Positions 1-9,126 are shown, numbered from the stretch's first letter. The stretch is DNA of 64,000 bases from Candidatus Latescibacterota bacterium (GCA_022820485.1 JAJEFJ010000005.1:1-64000); one strand, 5' to 3'. Translations and numbers: made by a program. The notes: a model not told the origin generated them from the letters alone.

Positions 1-734
1 ATGCGGTCATTGACCGACCTGGAGCCCCGGGCAACCTGTCGGGACGCCCCGGCAACCTCTACACGCGGGTGGATTTGAGTTGGACGGCGGCGGAAGCCCA
101 CGGCGCACCGATTACGGACTATCAATATCGCTACCGGCGCAGCGGCACGAGTAGTTGGTCGGGTTGGACGAGCGTGGGCGTCGTAACCAGCCACACGGTG
201 TCCGGTTTGCAAAGCGGGGCGGCGTATGCGTTCCAAGTGCGGGCGGTCAATACGGTGGGAGCCGGACCGAGCGCGGATACTACGGGCACGGTGCGGGCAC
301 AGGCCGAAGAAGCCCAAGACGGACAAGCATCCGACGAAGAAGAGCCAGAGGAAGAAGCTCCCGACGAGGAAGCACCTAGCGAGGACGCCCAAGCCGAGGA
401 CGAGGACGCTCAAGACGAAGAAACTCCCGCGGCTAAGCTCACCGTCCCAGCCGATGCCGTGTTGGCCCTCCGAGTTGCACCCAACCCGTTCAATCCAACT
501 ACCAGTCTGCATATCCAACTGCCAGTTGACAGTCCCGTCTGGTTGACCATTTACAACATAACTGGCCAAGTCGTATATACGCTCTTGGAAGGGCGTAGGC
601 TTGAAGCGGGCTACCACACCTTCGACTGGGACGGACGCAACCAACAGGGGTCCCCCATCACCTCGGGGGTGTACCTGTATCGAGTGCAAACGACCAAGCA
701 AGTCCTAATGGGAAAAATGGCCCTCATTCGATGA
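1..734 (+). CDS. Fibronectin type III / FlgD-like C-terminal domain protein (5' truncated by window)
   Basis: The frame is open from the window edge, so the start lies upstream. The visible part begins with a fibronectin type III repeat (ITDYQYRYR, VSGLQSGAAYAFQVRAVN), followed by an acidic low-complexity linker rich in D, E and A (about positions 300-430). It ends with a FlgD-like Ig fold of the type used as a C-terminal sorting or anchoring domain in FCB bacteria (PNPFNPTT, IYNITGQVV, FDWDGRNQQG, SGVYLYRVQT). The protein is therefore probably secreted or on the cell surface. The N-terminal part and any enzymatic domain are outside the window. The domain calls are firm; the biological role is unknown. 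Confidence 0.85.
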   Translation, partial: AVIDRPGAPGNLSGRPGNLYTRVDLSWTAAEAHGAPITDYQYRYRRSGTSSWSGWTSVGVVTSHTVSGLQSGAAYAFQVRAVNTVGAGPSADTTGTVRAQAEEAQDGQASDEEEPEEEAPDEEAPSEDAQAEDEDAQDEETPAAKLTVPADAVLALRVAPNPFNPTTSLHIQLPVDSPVWLTIYNITGQVVYTLLEGRRLEAGYHTFDWDGRNQQGSPITSGVYLYRVQTTKQVLMGKMALIR

Positions 735-773
735 TCGATGAGGCTTTCAAGGAGACTCTAAAGCGAAAAACAG

Positions 774-1022
774 ATGAAGACAAAAAAGACGACCTATCGC
801 GCCCGGTTCGACGGCCACCGGCGGCTCGCTGCCGCAGTCATCATCCAAGCCGTCAAAGACATGCAGACCACAGATTGCAACCAAGAGCGGCAGACGGCTA
901 TCGACTTCCTCTCAGGCGACATGTGGCCCTTTTCCGACGTGCTCGACCTGCCCTTAGACGGTCGCGCCCTCTGTGAGTACCTGCGCACCATGGAGATCGC
1001 TTCGATCGAACCTCTTGGCTGA
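774..1022 (+). CDS. Small hypothetical protein (82 aa)
   Basis: This ATG-initiated 82-residue frame begins with a basic stretch, then a helix-like segment (LAAAVIIQAVKDMQ), a region with FLSGDMWPFSDVL, and ends near LCEYLRTMEI. The pattern resembles small helical proteins often seen near mobile DNA, but I do not recognise the family. An AAGGAG motif lies at 749-754, about 19 bases from the ATG, which is too far for a standard ribosome binding site. The gene fills the gap between the FlgD-domain gene and the dioxygenase. A competing frame at 731-976 has an arginine-rich composition typical of a shadow frame. Confidence is moderate to low. Confidence 0.45.
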   Translation: MKTKKTTYRARFDGHRRLAAAVIIQAVKDMQTTDCNQERQTAIDFLSGDMWPFSDVLDLPLDGRALCEYLRTMEIASIEPLG

Positions 1023-1100
1023 GCTGCACAGAAGCGGTATTTTCCGTGGTGCCTCTAACCGTTCGGCGGAGCTCACGCCCAAGCCCGGAGACGATCCCTC

Positions 1101-1913
1101 ATGGAACTTTCACCCGCGCAGATTCGCTTCTTTAAGACCTTCGGCTACCTCTACTTCCCGCAGCTTTTTGCCCCCGACGAGATCGTCTGGATCACCGAGG
1201 AGTTTGAGCGCTCCATCCAAGCCTACGGCAACGGCGCGCAACACGACGGCAGCAAGCGCACCATGTTCGGCGGCCCCATCGAGCACCGCGAGCGGCTGTG
1301 TACCCTCGTAGACGACGAGCGCATCGTCGGGATCTGCAACGGCGTCCTCGGCGAAAACTTCAACTACGCCAGCGGCGACGGCAACTACTATAGCGGCGAT
1401 ACCGGCTGGCACCCGGATGGCAATTGGGGTCAGCTTTTCTCAGTCAAAATCGCCTTCTACTTAGACGACCTGACCCGCGATACGGGTTGTCTGCGCATAA
1501 TTCCCGGCAGCCACCACCCCAACCACTTCGTCCGCGCCGAAGGCATTGACCTTAACAACGCCGTGGAGTTATTCGGCATCGAGCCGCGCGACTTCCCTAG
1601 CCACCTCGCACTCGAAACGACCCCCGGCGACCTCGTCATCTTCAACCACGACCTCTATCACGCCTCCTTCGGCGGCGACCAACGGCGGCGCATGTTTACC
1701 ATGAACCTCACCCGCCCCTGCACCAGCGACGCCGATCTAGCCACTCTCAGGGACTATCTCAGCCGGCATTCTCCCGGCGGCTACCAAGTAGTAACCGGCG
1801 GCGGCATGTTCTATCCCACTATGCTCGATACCGCCAGCCCGGAGCGCATGATTCACCTGCGTCAATGCGCCGAAGTCCACGACGAACTCTTCCCAGAATT
1901 AGCGCGGCATTGA
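1101..1913 (+). CDS. Phytanoyl-CoA dioxygenase (PhyH) family protein
   Basis: The 270-residue protein has the hallmarks of the Fe(II)/2-oxoglutarate-dependent PhyH family. It has an N-terminal FGYLYFPQLFAPDEI segment and an HxD iron-binding pair in WHPDGN (H104, D106). IPGSHHP follows, then the distal histidine region with FNHDLYHASFGG (H187) and a downstream arginine cluster (RRRMF) likely to bind 2-oxoglutarate. Such enzymes hydroxylate small organic substrates; the substrate here cannot be read from sequence. It is cytoplasmic, with no signal peptide. It stands alone upstream of tRNA-Lys. A second, only distantly similar PhyH gene lies at 55751-56512. Confidence 0.88.
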   Translation: MELSPAQIRFFKTFGYLYFPQLFAPDEIVWITEEFERSIQAYGNGAQHDGSKRTMFGGPIEHRERLCTLVDDERIVGICNGVLGENFNYASGDGNYYSGDTGWHPDGNWGQLFSVKIAFYLDDLTRDTGCLRIIPGSHHPNHFVRAEGIDLNNAVELFGIEPRDFPSHLALETTPGDLVIFNHDLYHASFGGDQRRRMFTMNLTRPCTSDADLATLRDYLSRHSPGGYQVVTGGGMFYPTMLDTASPERMIHLRQCAEVHDELFPELARH

Positions 1914-1944
1914 CGACCAGCCCACTCGTGCAGATATTTTCTCT

Positions 1945-2020
<76 letters not shown>

Positions 2021-2089
2021 TTAAAAAAACAAGGGGTTATGAAAAACAGGTGATAGCGGCAAAATTGTAATCAGAAGAACCGAAAAAAC

Positions 2090-2124
2090 CCCCGTGCCAA
2101 ATCTCCCGGCACGGGGATTTTTCT
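2090..2124 (+). terminator. Bidirectional intrinsic terminator
   Basis: Perfect 9-bp stem CCCCGTGCC (2090-2098) / GGCACGGGG (2108-2116) with a 9-base loop. A T-rich run follows on the plus strand, and an A6 run at 2083-2088 precedes the stem, giving a U tract on the minus strand. It sits between convergent tRNA-Lys and hsdR, so it probably ends transcription from both sides. Confidence 0.85.
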
Positions 2125-2223
2125 TTAAAAACAGCCTTTGTTAAAAAATTATTTTCAAACTGATTCACTACTCTTTTTCGGTAGTGGGCTATTTTGAACT
2201 CGGTCGTTGCGATCCGTAGCGTC

Positions 2224-5200
2224 TCAATAACCACTAATCACTAGTTCAGCCTGTTCCAAGACGGTGCGCGTCGCCTGTTCTTGTTTGTCCGGCGGGTAGC
2301 CGTAGCGTCTCAGTGTGCGCTTAACTAATCTGCGTAAATTCGCACGCACGTTCTCCCGCAGCGTCCAGTCGATGGTGACGTTGTTGCGGACGGTCTCGAC
2401 TAACTCGCGGGCTATCTTGCACAGGGTCTCGTCGCCCAAGAATTGGACGGCGCTGTCATTAGTCTCCAGTGCGTCGTAGAAGGCCATCTCGTCTTCAGAA
2501 AGCCCTAGTTGCTCGCCACGGGCGTTGGCCTCGCGCATTTCCTGGGCAAGCTCAATCAATTCCTCAATCACCTGAGCGGCCTCGATAGCTCGGCTCTGAT
2601 AGCGGCGCAGGGTCTGCTCTAGCATCTCGGCGAAAGAGTGCGCTTGCACTACGTTTTTTCGCCGACGAGTAGTGAGTTCGCCCTTGAGCAGCTTCTGCAA
2701 CAACTCCACGGCGAGGTTGCGCTGCGGCATCCCCTTTACCTCGGCCAGAAATTCGTCTGATAGTACTGAGATGTCCGGCTTTTCCAGTCCGGCCGCCGCA
2801 AAGATGTCCATTGCTCCCTCAGAAGCCACGGCCTGCGAGATGATCTGGCGCACCGCGTGGTCCATATCCTCCTTGGACCGTGCGCCGCTGGGGGCGCTCT
2901 TGGCGAGCACGGATTGCACGGCTTGGAAGAACCCCACGTCGTCCCGGATACGCAGCGCGTCCTCGTGTGGCACGGCCAAGGCAAAGGCTTGGGACAGCTC
3001 GCGCACGGCCTGCACGCAGCGGTCTTTCCCGTCTTCTTGTGCCAAGATGTGTTCCTGAGCGGCGGGGAGCAGGCCCAGCCGTTCCTGCGGCGTGCCGCTG
3101 ATCCACTTCGACCAGTCGAACCCGTAGAACAGGCCACAGCATATCTCGTACTTTTCCAGCATTACGGCCACGGCCTCATTCTGATTCAGTGCCGTTTGCC
3201 CTGTGCCGCCGCTCTCGGTGTACGTGGCAAGGGCGCGTCTTAGCTCCTGGGCCAGCCCCAAGTAATCCACCACAAGGCCACCGGGCTTGTCCTTGAACAC
3301 GCGATTGACTCGGGCGATGGACTGCATCAGTCCGTGGCCGCGCATGGGCTTATCTACATACATGGTGTGCAGGCTCGGCGCGTCAAAGCCAGTCAGCCAC
3401 ATGTCGCGCACGATTACCACTTGCAACGGGTCGGCGTCGTCGCGGAACCGCTTGGCCAATGCTTCGCGCCGGGGCTTGTTGCGGATGTGCGGCTGCCACT
3501 CCAGCGGGTCGGATGCCGAGCCGGTCATCACGACCTTGATAGCACCCTGCATGTCGTCCTCGCTATGCCAGTCAGGGCGCAGGCTTACCAGTTCGCGGTA
3601 GAGGTCAATGCAGATGCGGCGGCTCATGCAGACGACCATAGCCTTGCCGTCTAGGGCTTCAAGGCGCTGCTCAAAGTGCTGGACGATGTCTTGGGCGATC
3701 AGCTTCAGCCGCTCCTTAGTGCCGACAATGGCCTCCAACTGTGCCCACTTGGTCTTGATCTTCTCCTTGCGCTCTACCTCTTCGCCCTCGGTCACTTCCT
3801 CGAACCTAGGATCAATGAGCGGACGTTCGCGTTCGTTGAGGGCCAGCTTGGCGAGCCTGCTCTCGTAGTAGATGGGCACCGTGGCTCCATCCTCGACCGA
3901 GCGCTGGATGTCGTAGATGCTGATGTAGTCGCCGAACACGGCGCGGGTGTTGGCGTCCTGTCGCTCGATGGGGGTGCCGGTGAAGCCGACAAAGGAAGCC
4001 TGCGGCAGGGCGTCGCGCAGATGCCGGGCGAAGCCGTCGATGAAGTCGTACTGGCTACGATGGGCCTCGTCGGCGATGACCACGATGTTGGGTCGCGGGG
4101 AAAGCACTGGATGCGCGTCGCCCTTTTCTTCGGGGAAAACTTCTGGATGGTCGTGAAGACCACGCCGCCCGACTCGACCGAGAGCTTGCGGCGCAAATCG
4201 GCCCGGCTGTCCGCTTGCACCGGCGACTGGCGCAGCAGGTCTTGGCAGCGCGAAAAGGTGCTGAAGAGCTGGTCATCCAAGTCATTGCGGTCGGTCAGCA
4301 CGACGATGGTGGGATTGCCCATCGCCGGCTCGTGAATGACAGCCCCAGCGTAAAAAGCCATGGTCAGGCTCTTCCCCGACCCTTGCGTGTGCCAGACGAC
4401 GCCAATGCGCCGGTCGCCTAACTCACCGCCGGGCTTCGAGCCTGCTTCGTACCGCCCTTGCACATCTGCGGCGCGCTCATCTGCCTGCTGAAGCTCAGCG
4501 GCCCGCAGGGTCTCACCCACGGCCACCCGCACCGCGTGGAACTGGTGGTAGCCCGCCATCTTCTTGGCGAGTACACCACCGCCGTTGTCCTCAAACGCGA
4601 TGAAATCGCCCACGAGGTCGAGGAAGCGCCGCTGCTCGAATACGCCTTCAATCAGCACTTGCAGCTCCGGCAGAGAGGCTGGCGCGAGCGCTTCGCCAGC
4701 GACCGTGCGCCACGGCTTAAACCACTCCCACCCGCTGGTCAGCGTCCCGATCCTCGCCTCGACCCCATCCGAGACCACCAGTGCTTCGTTCATGGCAAAC
4801 AGAGAGGGCAATTCGGCCTTGTACGTTTGAAGCTGTTGCCAAGCGGTTCGGATGGTGGCGTCTTCGTCCGCCGGGTTCTTGAGTTCGATCAGCGCCAGCG
4901 GCAGGCCGTTGACGAACAGTACGATGTCCGGGCGGCGATTATGCCGGTTTTCCGTGACCGTGAACTGGTTGACCGCCAGCCAGTCGTTGGCTGCCACATC
5001 GTCAAAGTTGACAACCTGTGCTTGCGCTCCACGGATCGAACCGTCGTCGGCCCGATATTCGACCGTCACGCCGTCCACCAGCATCCGATGGAAGGTGCTA
5101 TTGCGCGCTTCGAGGGTTGGGCCTACCGGGCGGGTCAGCTTGCGGAGGGCGTCGTCGAGGGCATCTGTGGGTAACGAGGGATTCAGCCGGGCTAAGGCAT

Positions 5201-5345
5201 TCCGCAGCCGCTGCTCCAAGATGACCTGACCGTAGTCGGTGCGCTCCTCGGTAGCGATGTCCGGTCCGTGGGCAATCGTCCAGCCGAGATTTTCGAGCCA
5301 AGCGAGGGCGGCGTCTTCGACGACGGCTTCAGTGAGGGAGGTCAA
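2224..5345 (-). pseudogene. hsdR: Type I restriction enzyme subunit R (HsdR), single-base frameshift
   Basis: HsdR is the ATP-dependent translocase/nuclease of type I restriction systems. The 5' part (5345 to about 4135) carries the HsdR N-terminal PD-(D/E)xK nuclease ([19 protein letters not shown]) and the Walker A motif HTQGSGKS. The 3' part (about 4131 to 2224) carries [15 protein letters not shown], the helicase C motifs [11 protein letters not shown] and [10 protein letters not shown], and the C-terminal helical region. The frame breaks at the CCCC tract at 4132-4135. Adding one C restores [11 protein letters not shown] and a roughly 1040-residue HsdR, the normal length. The start is TTG at 5345, overlapping the RAYT stop as TTGA. 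I cannot tell a true mutation, phase variation and a sequencing error apart. Confidence 0.88.
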
Positions 5346-6013
5346 GGTGTGTCCTGCGTGGGATTTACTGCCATCGGATTTTCTCGGTCAAAGGCCCATT
5401 GCGCCGGGTTGTCGAGGATATACTGGCAGATTCTTTCCATAGACTCGTCGGTTCGCACAATATGCTCGTAGAAATTCCGCTGCCATAACCGCCCGTGAAA
5501 GGGTGGCCAATTCATATCGCGAACCCCCCGCGCATATTCCAACGTAGTCAACGACTTAAATGCACCGACTACATCCCCCAATCCGACCCTTGTAGGGGCA
5601 CCCCTTGTGGGTGCCCTATTCTCTACGGCAGTGGTTGTCCTAATTCCTCCGGCGGTGATTCCTGCGGCGGCAGGTTCTGTAGTGGGTTCTGACATGGTGG
5701 TTGTCGCGTCGTTGGGGAGATGGGCACCCACAAGGGGTGCCCCTACCATGATGATTCCGTGGATGTGGTTGGGCATTGCGATAAATGTGTCCATAGCGAT
5801 GGATGGGAAACGGTTGGGCATTTCGTTCCAAACCCGCTGGACCATTTGTCCGGCGGTGTTCAGCCGCATCTGCCCGTCCACCACGATACCAAACAGCGGC
5901 AACCTCCCCTGCACTACAACGGTCACGAAATAGGCACCCGCTTGCGTGTAATCGTATCCCTTCAGGCGAAGAGAGCGTCGGTGTTGGCGGTCTGGATCAT
6001 AGGGACGATTCAA
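5342..6013 (-). CDS. REP-associated tyrosine transposase (RAYT, Y1_Tnp/TnpA_REP)
   Basis: The 223-residue single-strand transposase of the HUH Y1 class has an N-terminal [18 protein letters not shown], the HUH pair in MPNHIHGI (H83, H85), and the catalytic tyrosine region [11 protein letters not shown] followed by the family's usual YILDNPAQW ending. RAYTs mobilise or process REP palindromes. A central insertion of about 50 residues (roughly 90-140) includes APLVGAH and APTRGAPTR, which are translations of REP palindromes at 5590-5618 and 5722-5746. Its stop overlaps the hsdR TTG start, and another REP lies just upstream at 6060-6087. The protein looks complete, though the REP-encoded insertion may affect activity. 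Confidence 0.88.
   Translation of the reverse strand: MNRPYDPDRQHRRSLRLKGYDYTQAGAYFVTVVVQGRLPLFGIVVDGQMRLNTAGQMVQRVWNEMPNRFPSIAMDTFIAMPNHIHGIIMVGAPLVGAHLPNDATTTMSEPTTEPAAAGITAGGIRTTTAVENRAPTRGAPTRVGLGDVVGAFKSLTTLEYARGVRDMNWPPFHGRLWQRNFYEHIVRTDESMERICQYILDNPAQWAFDRENPMAVNPTQDTP
5590..5618 (+). repeat. REP-like palindrome (GTAGGGGC...GTGCCC family), inside RAYT gene
   Basis: GTAGGGGCACCC CTTGT GGGTGCCC forms a hairpin (arms GGGCACCC and GGGTGCCC with an offset loop). The same unit recurs inverted at 5722-5746, and again at 6060-6087, 61823-61851 and 61887-61913. It lies in frame in the RAYT coding region. Confidence 0.85.
5722..5746 (-). repeat. REP-like palindrome, inverted copy inside RAYT gene
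   Basis: GGGCACCCACAAGGGGTGCCCC is the reverse complement of the unit at 5590-5618. The two copies are about 100 bases apart head to head, so the transcript or single-stranded DNA could form one long stem. Confidence 0.85.
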
Positions 6014-6059
6014 AAGTTAGCCCCCGTTCACGATGCGGTCGATATCTTGAACATCCATC

Positions 6060-6087
6060 GTAGGGGCACCCCTTGTGGGTGCCCTTT
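6060..6087 (+). repeat. REP-like palindrome between RAYT and AAA ATPase genes
   Basis: The same sequence as at 5590-5618 (TAGGGGCACCCC TTGTG GGTGCCC). It sits just upstream of the intact RAYT start and just downstream of the ATPase stop, the expected location for a REP next to its transposase. Confidence 0.85.
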
Positions 6088-6110
6088 ACCTCCCCGAACT
6101 ATTACTTCGA

Positions 6111-7184
6111 TCATCGCGTCGGTCTTCCACCGAGGATGTTCATCTTCCACAAGTCGCCCAATGCGTAGTCTTCCAACCAATCGCGCAGGCGTTCCAGATC
6201 CAACCGCTCAAACTCCGACTCTCCCTGTTCACGGCTGACCACGATCACGTCCTCCGGTGCCAAGGCGCTGATCAAATCGACCGATTGGGTTGACACAATG
6301 AGCTGCTTTGTTTCGCTTGCCTGTTGCAGCAAAGCACCAAGCAGGTTCACCGCGTACGGATGCAGCCCAAGCTCTGGCTCGTCGATGAGGATCGTCATCG
6401 GCTGCAACTCGGCAGGCTGCAACAGCAGGGTCGCCAGACAGATAAACCGGAGCGTCCCATCGGAAAGCTGGCGCGGTCCGTGGACCGTATCTGGATCGCC
6501 CGCTTCAAACCACTCCAGTTCCAAACGTTCCCCTAACTCCCTGCGGTACACAAAATCGCCAAAAAACGGTGCCGCCATGCACGAGGTATCCACGATGCGT
6601 TCGTAGCTTTCCGGGTATTGTTCACGCAGGTAGCGCAGGAACGACGCCAGATTGCTCGCGTCCGGTTTGAGCCGCAGGTTATCGCGCACGGCTTGGGCTT
6701 GGCGCATGGGCGACGACGGACTGGTGTCGTGGAAGTGATAGACGCGCCAACTGCGGACGACGGGCCGGATGTACTCGGCGACCGCGTCGTCCGCAACATC
6801 CGGCAGCCGCGCTTCCTCGTGTCCGCTACCGAACGACTGCCGCTCCCCTAAACCTCCACCAGCACTCAGTGTCTCGTCAGCGAAGATCAATCGTTCTCCT
6901 GCCGGTGCAAGCGCGAATTCGTAGCCGTTCTCGTCAAAGACGAATTTCGCCTCCAGTTGCTGCGTCCGCTTCCGACTCCCAAACAGCAGGGCATCCGGCC
7001 CGTCCTGCTGGCCAACGAAGAGTTGCAGCCGCTTCTCAGACAGCTTGGCCAACATCTGGAACAGGCTGATAAAATTGCTCTTGCCAGCCCCATTGGCACC
7101 GATCAGCACGTTCAGGTTGCGCAACTCAAAGTCTTCGAGGGCGCGGATGGATTTGAAGCCGCGGATGGTGACGCTCTTCAGCAT
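6111..7184 (-). CDS. AAA family ATPase (AAA_21 / RecF-like, OLD-type)
   Basis: The 357-residue SMC/ABC-like ATPase has N-terminal LKSVTIRGFKSIRAL, Walker A GANGAGKS (residues 29-36), signature LSDGTLRF, Walker B ILIDEPELGLHP and the H-loop region VSTQSVDLI. No TOPRIM nuclease or other effector domain follows, so it probably acts with a partner. Such ATPases are common accessory genes in defence islands and are often followed by a DUF4276 gene, which is absent here; a RAYT follows instead. It lies between two RAYT copies inside the type I locus and may have arrived as a cassette. No RBS stands out. Confidence 0.85.
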   Translation of the reverse strand: MLKSVTIRGFKSIRALEDFELRNLNVLIGANGAGKSNFISLFQMLAKLSEKRLQLFVGQQDGPDALLFGSRKRTQQLEAKFVFDENGYEFALAPAGERLIFADETLSAGGGLGERQSFGSGHEEARLPDVADDAVAEYIRPVVRSWRVYHFHDTSPSSPMRQAQAVRDNLRLKPDASNLASFLRYLREQYPESYERIVDTSCMAAPFFGDFVYRRELGERLELEWFEAGDPDTVHGPRQLSDGTLRFICLATLLLQPAELQPMTILIDEPELGLHPYAVNLLGALLQQASETKQLIVSTQSVDLISALAPEDVIVVSREQGESEFERLDLERLRDWLEDYALGDLWKMNILGGRPTR

Positions 7185-7224
7185 AAGGCACTACCAATCA
7201 CGTGATTGGATGTATCGAGGGCGA

Positions 7225-7602
7225 TCAAGGTGCGTCCTGCATGGGATTTACTGCCATCGGGTTTTCTCGGTCAAAGGACCATTGTGTTGGATTGTCAAGG
7301 ATGTATTTCCTGATTCTGGCCAGTTCATTCCCATCTCGAATAATACGTTCGTAGTAATTCCGTTGCCAAATCGGGCAGCCTTTGGTTCCATGAGCGAGAT
7401 TGAACTGCTTGGTCATAAAGGTCTTGAATGCACCAACGAGACGGCCAAGGGGTTTCCGCTTGGACGGCATGGTAGGGGCGGTTCGCGAACCGCCCCTACG
7501 GGTGTCAATGACGATGATGCCATGGAAATGGTTTGGCATGACGATATATTCGTCCAGCATCGGCGATGGTGAATGTTTGGGCTGCCGCCTTTCCTTCGGC
7601 AA
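7225..7602 (-). pseudogene. RAYT transposase, N-terminally truncated relic
   Basis: The encoded segment retains the HUH motif (VMPNHFHGI) and the C-terminal half with PIWQRNYYERII and YILDNPTQWSFDREN, closely matching the intact RAYT at 5342-6013. The family's N-terminal AYFVT strand is missing; the frame instead runs into the hsdR relic. A perfect 28-bp REP palindrome lies in frame within it at 7472-7499. The shared 3' ends of both copies ([12 protein letters not shown] or QDTP) indicate a common origin. Probably inactive. Confidence 0.8.
7472..7499. repeat. Perfect 28-bp REP palindrome inside RAYT relic
   Basis: GTAGGGGCGGTTCG followed directly by its reverse complement CGAACCGCCCCTAC. A degenerate copy of the same 28-bp unit lies at 55672-55699. 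Confidence 0.9.
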
Positions 7603-7609
7603 CAGCGCT

Positions 7610-7705
7610 AGGACGATTCCACCCGTGGGTAGTCGTCCAGCCGAGGCTTTCGAGATAGGTGAGGGCGGCGTCTTCGACGGTGGCTTCGGTGAGGGCGGCC
7701 GTCAT
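7610..7705 (-). pseudogene. hsdR: hsdR 5'-end relic
   Basis: This ATG-initiated segment encodes about 32 residues (LTEATVEDAALTYLESLGW) matching the N-terminus of the HsdR at 5345 ([19 protein letters not shown]), at both protein and DNA level, with roughly four in five bases the same. It then runs abruptly into the RAYT relic. Its ATG overlaps the upstream TPR gene's stop as ATGA (7705-7702), the same coupling used along this operon. It therefore marks the original hsdR start of the operon, or of a divergent hsdR allele. Confidence 0.75.
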
Positions 7706-9126
7706 GGAGAGTCGTCCTTGTCGAGATTTTCGAGGGCACGTTCTGCTCGTGTTATCAAGTCTGTGTTGCCCGCCTTTCGGGCCAAATTGAGCGCCATCTC
7801 AAAGTCCTGCCGGGCCTCGTCTATACGTTCCAGTTGGGCCTTTACGTTACCTCGGCTGAAGTAAGCGTCGGTATGATTTGAGGACAGACGGATCGCTTCG
7901 TCATAGTCTGCAAGGGCTACTTCGTATTGGCCAAGGCCCTCCTTCGCCACGCCTCGGTTGTAGTAGGCTTGGGCATAGTCTGGATTCCGAGCGATTGCCT
8001 CGTCAAGGTCTGCAAGGGCTGCTTCGTATTGGCCGAGGGCGTTCTTCGTTGCACCCCGGTTGTAGTAAGCTTGGGCATAGTCTGGATTCCGAGCGATTGT
8101 CGCATCGTAGTCGGCAAGAGCCGCTTCCCGTTGGCCCAGGGCCTCCTTTACCACGCCTCGGCTGTAGTAGGCTTGGGCATAATCTGGCTTCCGAGCGATT
8201 GCCGCATCGAAGTCGGCAAGAGCCGCTTCAAACTGGCCGAGGGGGAACTTCGTCAAACCCCGGTTGTAGTAGGCTTCAACGAGATCTGGATTCATACTGA
8301 GTGCCTTGTCATAGGCATTAATAGCCATTTCCAGATCGAATTTCTCTAGGCCCTTCTTTAAGAACGTCAGATAACCGATAGAAAACCATGCACGGGCCGC
8401 AAGCTCGTTGTCATCTCCTTCTACTACATTGGCTATAGAGTTCCACTTTTCAAGGGCCTCCTCAATCCTGTTTTGCTGCTGAAGCGAGAGAGCAGCGGCG
8501 ACCGCCCTGTCTATCGGGGACGAGTCGGGATTCTGCTGGACATTTTCCACGACTTCACTTGCCTTGTCTGGATCGTCACCAACGACATTGGCATTCATTC
8601 CTTTTATAAGTGAGTCGGCTTCGTCCCGACGTGCCTTTATCTCTTCAACATAGCGTTGAGCCTCTTCTTTAACCTCGTTGAATTTCTTGAAACTGAAACG
8701 TCCTCCAATAAAGGCGGCAATCGGGATAATAATGGCGAGGAACGTAAGAAATATCGCTGTAGCGGCGAGCCACCAATCGATCATCTTCGCTCGGTTGTCA
8801 ATCATCTTTGCTCGGTCGTCGAGAAGCTCGCGCCGCAGTTCGTTGAAACGGCGTTCGATCTCGACATCAGCGGCGGCTGTGTCTCTATTCGGCGCAAGCG
8901 CCGGTTGCTTTTGTTCGGGTTCGTCGCTGCTCGATTGGACTTCGACACTGTCCGATTGGGCTTCTGCCCCGCTGGAAGCACTGACGGCGGAAGGTTCCCC
9001 CGTTTGCGCGGAGAGAAAATTCACCGTCACTGTGAATACCAATAGTAGGGCAACGATTCTCCACCATCTTTGCGAAAATTTCATTGGTGCCCTATAAGGA
9101 GTGTGCGAGGTAATAGACGGATTCAT
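7702..9126 (-). CDS. Membrane-anchored TPR repeat protein
   Basis: The 474-residue protein has an N-terminal hydrophobic segment (about 22-40, signal peptide or anchor) and a Ser/Glu-rich linker. A coiled-coil-like stretch (FNELRRELLDDRAKMIDNRAK) follows, then a second clear membrane helix (about 118-140, WWLAATAIFLTFLAIIIPIA), a charged helix and then TPRs. Four consecutive TPRs with the consensus AYYNRGxxKxxLGQYEAALADxDEAIxRNPDYAQ are nearly identical at DNA level. The ATG at 9126 overlaps the upstream stop as ATGA; an internal ATG at 9084 would give a more classical signal peptide. Its place between hsdS and hsdR suggests an accessory in the restriction locus. The function is unknown. Confidence 0.8.
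   Translation of the reverse strand: MNPSITSHTPYRAPMKFSQRWWRIVALLLVFTVTVNFLSAQTGEPSAVSASSGAEAQSDSVEVQSSSDEPEQKQPALAPNRDTAAADVEIERRFNELRRELLDDRAKMIDNRAKMIDWWLAATAIFLTFLAIIIPIAAFIGGRFSFKKFNEVKEEAQRYVEEIKARRDEADSLIKGMNANVVGDDPDKASEVVENVQQNPDSSPIDRAVAAALSLQQQNRIEEALEKWNSIANVVEGDDNELAARAWFSIGYLTFLKKGLEKFDLEMAINAYDKALSMNPDLVEAYYNRGLTKFPLGQFEAALADFDAAIARKPDYAQAYYSRGVVKEALGQREAALADYDATIARNPDYAQAYYNRGATKNALGQYEAALADLDEAIARNPDYAQAYYNRGVAKEGLGQYEVALADYDEAIRLSSNHTDAYFSRGNVKAQLERIDEARQDFEMALNLARKAGNTDLITRAERALENLDKDDSP
7893..8300 (-). repeat. 102-bp tandem repeats encoding TPRs
   Basis: About four consecutive 102-bp units, each one 34-residue TPR, with nearly identical stretches (for example TTGGGCATAGTCTGGATTCC on the plus strand). 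The number of units could change by recombination. Confidence 0.75.

Noticed and set aside
731..976. Arginine-rich frame overlapping the small gene at 774
   Set aside because: Composition typical of an out-of-frame reading of GC-rich DNA; the frame at 774-1022 has helical, protein-like composition.
7893..8300. Regular 102-bp repeats that could suggest a CRISPR array
   Set aside because: The repeats have no unique spacers and translate as tandem TPRs in one open frame.
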